A DNA stretch of 64,000 nt from Pseudomonadota bacterium (lineage in GTDB: Bacteria > Myxococcota_A > UBA796 > SXON01). The position numbers and the translations under genes were made by a program. Shown piece after piece: positions 58,527 through 64,000 of this stretch (position 1 is its first letter; every line of letters begins with the position of its first letter). The notes under the pieces were generated by a model, which made no database searches, was not told where the DNA came from, and saw nothing but the letters and a program-made list of their open reading frames with translations. The DNA is taken from assembly GCA_030685065.1 (NCBI GenBank), contig JAUXQH010000171.1, positions 1 to 64,000 of the forward strand, read 5' to 3'.

Positions 58527-59542
58527 GCCGCGGCGGCGGGGAGGACGGTCGGCCGTTCATGCCGGCGATCCTCGAACGAATCGGGCCGCTCCTCGGCGCC
58601 GAGGTGATCTTCGAGCCCGAGTTCGGAATCGTGGGGCTGGTCCGCTTTCCGAACGGACGGCAATCCTACTTCTGGCACAACAAGTTCAACCTGAACTCGG
58701 TGAGCTCCGCCCGGATCGCGCAGGACAAGGGATACACGACGCACTTCCTGTCGGTGCAGGGGTTCCGGGTGCCGCGATCCCGCACCTTTTTCCGGGAGGC
58801 GTTCCGGCTCGCGCTCGACTCGGATCGGGGCACCGAGGCCGCCATGGCCTACGCGCACTCGCTGGGCTGGCCGGTGTACGTGAAGCCCTGCCGGCGCAGC
58901 CAGGGCGACGGGGTCTCGATGGCGATGGATCCCGCCGAGCTCGTCGAGGCCACGGCGCGGGTGCTCGGTCGGGACCGGATGATGATCGTCCAGGAGGCCT
59001 GCCCCGGTCGGGACTACCGGATCGTGACGCTCGACGGCGAGGTCATCAACGCCTACGAGCGCGTTCCGCTCGAGGTCGTCGGGGATGGACGGTCCTCCGT
59101 GGCGGCGCTGCTCGAGACGCTCCAGACCACGTTCGACGCGAGCGGCCGGGACACCCGGATCCCGGTGGAGGACGAGCGCATCCACACGCGGCTGCGTCGG
59201 CAGGGCCTCACCGTCCGCAGCGTCCTCCCCGAGGGCGCGCGGCTCCGCCTGCTCGACATCGCCAACCTCTCCTGCGGCGGCACCACCATCGACATCACCG
59301 AGCGGCTGCATCCGAGCGTCGCCGCGCTCGCCGCGCGCGTGGCGGTGGCGCTGGACCTGCGCTTCGCGGGCATCGACCTGTTGATGCCGGACGCGACCGC
59401 GCCGCTCGAGGACTACGTGGTGCTCGAGGTGAACTCGGCGCCCGGCCTGGATCACTACGGCACCGCGGGCCCCGATCACCAGGCGTTCGTCGACGCGCTG
59501 TACCTCAAGGTGTTGCGCGCGGTTGAGCGGGGGCCGGCGTAG
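58523..59542 (+). CDS. ATP-grasp domain protein 2
   Basis: A 339-residue protein of the same fold. WPVYVKPCRRSQGDGVSM holds the ATP lysine and flexible loop, DYRIVTLDGEVINAYERVP follows, then VVGDGRSSVAALLE and VLEVNSAPGLDHYG as the metal-binding Glu-x-Asn. The VVGDG...SV segment resembles the cyanophycin synthetase ATP-grasp domain. GTG at 58523 overlaps the first gene's stop (GTGA); ATG at 58559 is also possible. The pair may build a peptide or amino-acid conjugate. No ligand or peptide gene is visible next to it. Confidence 0.82.
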   Translation: MSRGGGEDGRPFMPAILERIGPLLGAEVIFEPEFGIVGLVRFPNGRQSYFWHNKFNLNSVSSARIAQDKGYTTHFLSVQGFRVPRSRTFFREAFRLALDSDRGTEAAMAYAHSLGWPVYVKPCRRSQGDGVSMAMDPAELVEATARVLGRDRMMIVQEACPGRDYRIVTLDGEVINAYERVPLEVVGDGRSSVAALLETLQTTFDASGRDTRIPVEDERIHTRLRRQGLTVRSVLPEGARLRLLDIANLSCGGTTIDITERLHPSVAALAARVAVALDLRFAGIDLLMPDATAPLEDYVVLEVNSAPGLDHYGTAGPDHQAFVDALYLKVLRAVERGPA

Positions 59543-59563
59543 CGGGCTCGGCCCGCGTGCGGC

Positions 59564-60304
59564 TCACTCCCGGACGAACGCCGCCGCGACATGCGCCACG
59601 AACCAGTCCGGGCACACGCCTCCGGTGTTGATGGCCTGCAGCTCGTCACCCGCGTGCACCACGCGCCACGGGCCGACCGCGGCTTCCTGGCCGTACGGCA
59701 CGGACCCCACGTCGCCCTCGGCGCTGACGGTGAAGTCGAAGGCCGACCACGTCCCGCACTCGTCGTGTTGCGTACACACCATCCCGCCCTGTTCGAGGAC
59801 CACGTCCGCCGGGGTCGCGAGGTCCGCGAGGCTGCCCGCGACGCCGATGACCACGCGCTCGATCCCCGCGCCGTCCGCGAGCACCACATGGCCCTCGTCC
59901 GGCCCGAACTCGCCGAACGTGTACGCGAGGTCGAGCGAGACGGTGTCGCCGACGACCACGGGGGCCACGAGGTCCGGCGCCGTGAGCCCCACGGTGGTCT
60001 CCACTCCGTCGGCGTCCGCGACGACGAGGACCACGGCGTCCTCCGTGCTCCCCGCCAGGTGGAAGAACCGGACGTCGCACGCGTCGGGGACGGGGGCCGT
60101 CGTGACCGACGTGACGGTGCCGGTCACGCTGAGCTCGGCGGTCCCGTAGCCCGGGTAGTCCAACCCCGGATTGCCGAAGCAGGCTCCCACGTCCGGGGGC
60201 TCCGGGAGATCGTCGCACGTCTCCGGCACGTCCCAGGTACAGGCGGCCAGGGGGAGGGCCAGGAGGAGAGGGAGTGCCCGAAGGCGAGGGAGCGAGCGTG
60301 TCAT
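59564..60304 (-). CDS. Hypothetical lipoprotein
   Basis: A 246-residue exported protein. The signal ends LPLAAC (Cys about 22). The body is beta-rich with Asp clusters and several Cys (CDDLPEPPDVGACFGN, TQHDECGTW) that may form disulfides. ATG at 60304. It follows the Gcr-like gene by 20 bases on the same strand. No known domain was recognised. Confidence 0.7.
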   Translation of the reverse strand: MTRSLPRLRALPLLLALPLAACTWDVPETCDDLPEPPDVGACFGNPGLDYPGYGTAELSVTGTVTSVTTAPVPDACDVRFFHLAGSTEDAVVLVVADADGVETTVGLTAPDLVAPVVVGDTVSLDLAYTFGEFGPDEGHVVLADGAGIERVVIGVAGSLADLATPADVVLEQGGMVCTQHDECGTWSAFDFTVSAEGDVGSVPYGQEAAVGPWRVVHAGDELQAINTGGVCPDWFVAHVAAAFVRE

Positions 60305-60324
60305 GTCCCTGACAATAAGCAGGA

Positions 60325-62520
60325 TCAGTGCCCCCCCGCCGCGATCCCTTCCTTCGGCGGATCCTTCGGGGGGTAGAGGAAGCTCATGGGGTAGCGCAAG
60401 AAGCGCACGATGACGGCGCGGAAGAGCCCGAGCAGCGCGCTTGCCGGCACGTTGCGCGCGCGCAGGGCGACCAGCAGCGCGAGGGAGAAGCTCACCGAGA
60501 AGTTGAGCAGGCCGATGAGCCCGATGCCGGCGAGCGCCTCGCGAAAGGCGGGCTCCACGACCCGGAAGGGCCCGACCGACGCGCCCGCGAGCGCCAGGCT
60601 GGCGGTGGAGAGGGTGACGTGACGCACATCCACCGGGGCGCCGAAGAACTTGCCGACGATCGGCGCGGCGCCGAGCAGGAAGCCGAGCGACACATTGCTC
60701 CCGATCCCCGACACATGGAGGACGAAGCCCCGCGACAAGAGCCGGGCCCGGCCGGCGCCCACCCAGCGTAGGAGCGAAGGATGCCCCGCGATCGCCTCCG
60801 GAAGCCGATGGAGCGCGCTCCAGTTCTCCAACCAGCCGCCCAGGATGCTCGACAGCCAGAGGAACACGCCCGTCAGCGCCGCGTAGAAGAGCGAGCCGCT
60901 CTTCAGCGGGTGGTGGGACGTGACGACGTACGCCGCGGTGTCGGCGTCGAGGAACGGCGAGCCGGTCCACGCCACGGCGATGGAGTGGACCGCCAGCGCG
61001 GCGGGGACCACCATGCCGAGGTTGCCGATGAGCGCCGCGAGTTGGGAGCGCAAGGTGCGCGCGATCAGCTCGACGAGCGAGTCGAGGCCGCCCCGGCCGG
61101 ACTGTTGGATGTTGGCGGCGAGGGCCGCCGCGGTCATCGAGGGCTGCTTGGTGGCGAGCGTGAACCCGAGGAACTGGAGCGCGACGAAGCTCCCCGCGTA
61201 ATTGAGCCCGGCGAAGGCCCCCTGGAAGAAATAGGGGAGGTGAGCCGCGGCCAACCAGAACTTCACCACCGTCGTGCCCGCCGTGATGAACCCGCCCCCG
61301 GCGGCAGACCTCAACATCGCGTGCCACTCGGTGCGGCTCGCGGTGATGTAGTGCTCCCCCGTCTCTCCGGCGCGCTCGATGATGCGGCGCGCGAGCAGGC
61401 GGCTGTTCTGTTGGACGAGCACCAGGAAGCTGCGGTCGGCGATCGCCTGGGCGACCAGGTCCCGGAAGAAGCGGACGGTATGCGCGCGCAGCCGGGCGGC
61501 GTCGGGCGGCTGGGTGTCGAGCAGCGTGAGGAGGTTGTCGACGCGCTCCAGCAACCGGCCCAGGAGCTCCACGCGGAACACCAGGTCGACGCTGACCCCG
61601 CCCACGTCGAGGTGGGTGGCCACCCGCTCGAGGACGACCCGCCCGGACGCGACGTGGGCGACCGCCTCGTCGCGGAGGCGCTGGGCTTCGGCTTCGCCGC
61701 CCGGATCTCCCGCCTGCGCCGCTCGCCGGGCGTCGAGGTACGACGCGGTGGTGCGGGCGAGCGCCAGGAGCGGGAGGTTCCCGACGTGCGGAACGGCGCT
61801 GCGCGAGCGGATGTCCTCGTCGAGCCCGAGCGAGGCGGCGCGAACCGCCAGGAGGGCCAGCGCCTCTCCCGCCTCCCCATGGAGCCGACGCCGGGCGGCG
61901 CCCGCGAGGTCCGTGACGTCCTCGACGGCGGGTGCTCCGTCCGGGATCAGCAGCGTCACGAGCTCGGCCAACAACGAGGGCGGCGCCGCATCGAGCCAGT
62001 GCATCGAGCGGGCGTCGGGGAAGAGCCGCGCGGTCAACGCCGCGAGGCAGTCATGCTCGGGTGGGCGCGGCAGCAGCCGTCCGACGAGGCGATCCACGAA
62101 CTCGGAGAAGAATCGCAGCTCCGAGGGGAGCCCGGTGCGCGCCAGCAGCCGCAACGCGGACGATTCCACCACCACACCCGTCACGAGGTGCGCCAGCGCG
62201 CCCGCCCATCGCGGTGCATCGCGGAGCACCTCTACCAACAACCAGACGCGCCCCGCGCCCGATCCGTCGCCGACCGTGGCGTGGTCGGGGAGATCGAGCG
62301 GGGCAGGGTCGCGGAGCCACGTCGCGAGCGCGACGATGGTGTCCAAGCGCGCCGCAAGCGAACCCCCAGGCTCCATCGCCAGGAAGATCGCGGCGAGCTC
62401 GGACCCGACCTCGGGCCGCACCTTCGGCGCCGCGCGCTCGACGGCGACGGCGATCTCGTCCCCCCCGGGGCCGGAGCGGTCAGCAGGGGTGACCGGACCG
62501 GTCGCTGGTGGCTCGAACAT
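60325..62520 (-). CDS. Gcr-type 'site-specific recombinase' family membrane protein (PF10136-like)
   Basis: A 731-residue protein. The N-terminal 370 residues are soluble and helical. The C-terminal half has about six transmembrane helices (SFVALQFLGFTLATKQPSMTA, SGSLFYAALTGVFLWLSSILGGWLEN, SNVSLGFLLGAAPIVGKFFG). This matches the family annotated as Gcr, first reported from gonococci as a recombinase although the sequence is that of a membrane protein, so the name is doubtful. ATG at 62520. A long palindrome lies just upstream. Confidence 0.8.
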   Translation of the reverse strand: MFEPPATGPVTPADRSGPGGDEIAVAVERAAPKVRPEVGSELAAIFLAMEPGGSLAARLDTIVALATWLRDPAPLDLPDHATVGDGSGAGRVWLLVEVLRDAPRWAGALAHLVTGVVVESSALRLLARTGLPSELRFFSEFVDRLVGRLLPRPPEHDCLAALTARLFPDARSMHWLDAAPPSLLAELVTLLIPDGAPAVEDVTDLAGAARRRLHGEAGEALALLAVRAASLGLDEDIRSRSAVPHVGNLPLLALARTTASYLDARRAAQAGDPGGEAEAQRLRDEAVAHVASGRVVLERVATHLDVGGVSVDLVFRVELLGRLLERVDNLLTLLDTQPPDAARLRAHTVRFFRDLVAQAIADRSFLVLVQQNSRLLARRIIERAGETGEHYITASRTEWHAMLRSAAGGGFITAGTTVVKFWLAAAHLPYFFQGAFAGLNYAGSFVALQFLGFTLATKQPSMTAAALAANIQQSGRGGLDSLVELIARTLRSQLAALIGNLGMVVPAALAVHSIAVAWTGSPFLDADTAAYVVTSHHPLKSGSLFYAALTGVFLWLSSILGGWLENWSALHRLPEAIAGHPSLLRWVGAGRARLLSRGFVLHVSGIGSNVSLGFLLGAAPIVGKFFGAPVDVRHVTLSTASLALAGASVGPFRVVEPAFREALAGIGLIGLLNFSVSFSLALLVALRARNVPASALLGLFRAVIVRFLRYPMSFLYPPKDPPKEGIAAGGH

Positions 62521-62566
62521 GGCTGGAGGATAACGCCCGCGCGCGGCGCCTCGGGGCCGGATGCCC

Positions 62567-62605
62567 CGACTCCACTGATACATGTGTCATGTATCAGTGG
62601 AGTCG
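62567..62605. repeat. 18-bp perfect palindromic arms with 3-base loop
   Basis: CGACTCCACTGATACATG and CATGTATCAGTGGAGTCG are exact reverse complements around TGT. They sit in the 91-base gap between the DUF4870 gene end (62612) and the Gcr-like gene start (62520). No T-run follows on either strand. It might be a bidirectional terminator, a REP-like element or an operator. Confidence 0.92.
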
Positions 62606-62611
62606 AGCTCG

Positions 62612-62968
62612 CTACCTTCCGACGCTTGCGAGCCCCGGGAACCCGGCCCAGGCCCCGCTCCAGCCGAGGTAGGCGCCCCACAACGGGGCGAACAACACGC
62701 ACAGGAGCGGGAGGTAGAGCAGCGAGCCGAGGCCGCAGGTCACGAAGCTGATGACGCTGATGATGATGCCCGCGATGACGACGCTGACCTGCACCATGAG
62801 GGCCTGGATGGCGTGGTACCGGATGAACTTCGACTTGTCCTGGAAGACCAGCAGCACGACGAGCGGCCCCAGGAAGGCCGACATGAACACGCTCAGGTGG
62901 GCGATGAGGGCCCACATCTTGTCGTCGCTGGTGGGGGTCTCGCCCCAGGTCATCGCGTAATCAGACAC
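62612..62968 (-). CDS. DUF4870 membrane protein
   Basis: A 118-residue protein with three transmembrane helices and the family pattern KMWALIAHLSVFMSAFLGPL, then FIRYHAIQALMVQ, characteristic of DUF4870 (formerly Tic20-like). GTG at 62968 has GGAGA upstream and starts the soluble N-terminus. Function unknown in bacteria. Confidence 0.85.
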   Translation of the reverse strand: MSDYAMTWGETPTSDDKMWALIAHLSVFMSAFLGPLVVLLVFQDKSKFIRYHAIQALMVQVSVVIAGIIISVISFVTCGLGSLLYLPLLCVLFAPLWGAYLGWSGAWAGFPGLASVGR

Positions 62969-63038
62969 GGTCTCTCCAGGCTTTTCGGTGGGTGCGGATG
63001 CTATCACGGCCTCGGCCGGGTGACCGGGCCGCGCCCGT

Positions 63039-64000
63039 TCAGCCGCCCACGAGCTGGTCGCGGACCACATCCGGGCGGGCGCGCACCCAGGCGCGCATCG
63101 CGGCAAGCGCGTCCCGGCAGCCGTAATCTCCCCAGGGGCTGCGCGGGTCGGCACGGCAAGCGTCCTCGATCCGGGCGGTCTCCAGGTCGACGAAGCCGGC
63201 GAGATCGCTCGACTCCCAAACGTCGAGCACGTGCAGGATGCGCTCGTTCAGGCGCGCGGCGCACGCGGGAGAGGTCTGGCAACGGAGGGCGAGCTCGCCG
63301 TAGTACTCCTCGTTCACCGACACCTCGGTGCCGTCGTAGCGGGTGCGGAACGCCTGGTCCGGCCCCCACGGGATCATCGTCCACCGGGCAGCCAGGGGCG
63401 CGTGGTAGATGAGGAAGTTGTTCGCGAGGGTGGAGTAGGCGTCGTCGTTGGCCGTCACCAGCTCGGCGGCCCACAGGTCGAGCAGGGTGTCCGCGCCGGA
63501 GAATTGGGCGTCGAGGATGTCGAGGTGGTCGTCCGCGGTCGACACATCAGTGGCGTCGATGAGCGCGATGATGTCGGAGCGATCGGTCGGCTCGCCGTCG
63601 ACCTTCAGCTCGAAGTTGTCGTCGCGCCCGTGCTTGATGTCCGCCCCGTAGCCGCCCTCGTAGAGGTTGCCGCCCTCGTCGCCCTCGAACCGCCGCTCGA
63701 TGAACTCGATGTCGAGCGTCTCGACGACGCCGTAGAGGCCGAACAGCTCGCCGTTGACGGTGATCTCGGCGTAGCCGTGGCGGGGAGCGACCAGACCGAG
63801 CTGATCGTAGAGGTAGTAGGCCGCGTGCTCGGACGACATGGAGGCGTCCTGGACCATGTTGTTCAGGGTCAGGCGCTTGAGGTCGTGAAAACGCTGCTCC
63901 TCGTCCCACTCCTGAAAATCGATCTTGAAGGCCGCCTTCTCGGTCAGGTCCCGGAAGGAGCCGCTGCTGCCCTTGAGGTGGAGCCCGACGTCATAGGCCT
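63039..64000 (-). CDS. CotH kinase family protein (5' end outside window)
   Basis: About 320 residues of a CotH-like protein kinase. HLKGSSGSFRDLTEKAAFKIDF near the window edge, then LNNMVQDASMSSEHAAYYLYDQLGL, LFGLYGVVETLDIEFI, NFLIYHAPLAARWTMIPWGPDQAF with the Asp of the metal site, and a Cys-containing C-terminal region. The reading frame stays open through base 64000, so the ATG at 63857 is not the true start. Related bacterial proteins phosphorylate surface proteins or act in sporulation. In Myxococcota they are often secreted with signal peptides, which would lie outside. Confidence 0.88.
   Translation of the reverse strand, partial: AYDVGLHLKGSSGSFRDLTEKAAFKIDFQEWDEEQRFHDLKRLTLNNMVQDASMSSEHAAYYLYDQLGLVAPRHGYAEITVNGELFGLYGVVETLDIEFIERRFEGDEGGNLYEGGYGADIKHGRDDNFELKVDGEPTDRSDIIALIDATDVSTADDHLDILDAQFSGADTLLDLWAAELVTANDDAYSTLANNFLIYHAPLAARWTMIPWGPDQAFRTRYDGTEVSVNEEYYGELALRCQTSPACAARLNERILHVLDVWESSDLAGFVDLETARIEDACRADPRSPWGDYGCRDALAAMRAWVRARPDVVRDQLVGG

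Overview
Organism. The window is very GC-rich. It carries a secreted metallopeptidase that ends in a Cys motif, a hydrophobic helix and an Arg cluster (MYXO-CTERM type). It also has many lipoproteins with Asp/Thr-rich spacers, MopE/FG-GAP calcium-repeat proteins and putative-Ig or Hydin-like domains. Together these point to a chromosome of the Myxococcota (former Deltaproteobacteria). No rRNA, tRNA or CRISPR array was found.

Layout. Bases 1-1474 are host DNA: a DEAD-box helicase cut by the window edge and a small membrane protein. Bases 1475-22608 are one integrated element of about 21.1 kb bounded by a 26-bp perfect direct repeat (attL/attR). The right copy contains the stop codon of a PhyH-type dioxygenase gene. 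Bases 22609-64000 are ordinary host DNA: PhyH/aldo-keto reductase, a DUF4166 membrane operon, a SpeE-like membrane fusion, three hydrolases, an FAD monooxygenase/VOC pair, FKBP, MscS, PlsC-like, L,D-transpeptidase, a set of surface proteins, a sulfatase, a hybrid histidine kinase, an RND pump with its adaptor, two adjacent ATP-grasp enzymes, a Gcr-type membrane protein and a partial CotH kinase.

The element. It encodes a tyrosine integrase at the left end. A long leftward operon runs from about 17.26 kb to 3.32 kb. In order of transcription it encodes a small protein, an 802-residue divergent family A DNA polymerase, a Cys-rich protein, a spike-like protein, a transglutaminase-like membrane protein, a series of small single-pass membrane proteins, a basic/acidic membrane protein, a block of small beta-rich proteins that are capsid candidates, a membrane-anchored NlpC/P60 peptidoglycan hydrolase and a membrane protein with a Thr-rich tail. 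A rightward operon (17.4-22.4 kb) holds ribbon-helix-helix, helix-turn-helix and coiled-coil proteins. Many of the genes overlap by 1-4 bases (ATGA, GTGA, TAATG, TAGTG), as in a compact phage genome. No terminase, portal, tape measure, tail protein or Walker-A packaging ATPase could be found. Four of the membrane proteins share a short N-terminal tag (F-x-P-S-E-x-S-Y-x-G type). The best reading is a temperate non-tailed, probably membrane-containing virus of a type I do not recognise. This element is the most interesting content of the window.

Limits. All family names come from reading motifs by eye; no database search or structure prediction was run. Capsid and virion roles are inferences from gene order, size and sequence style.
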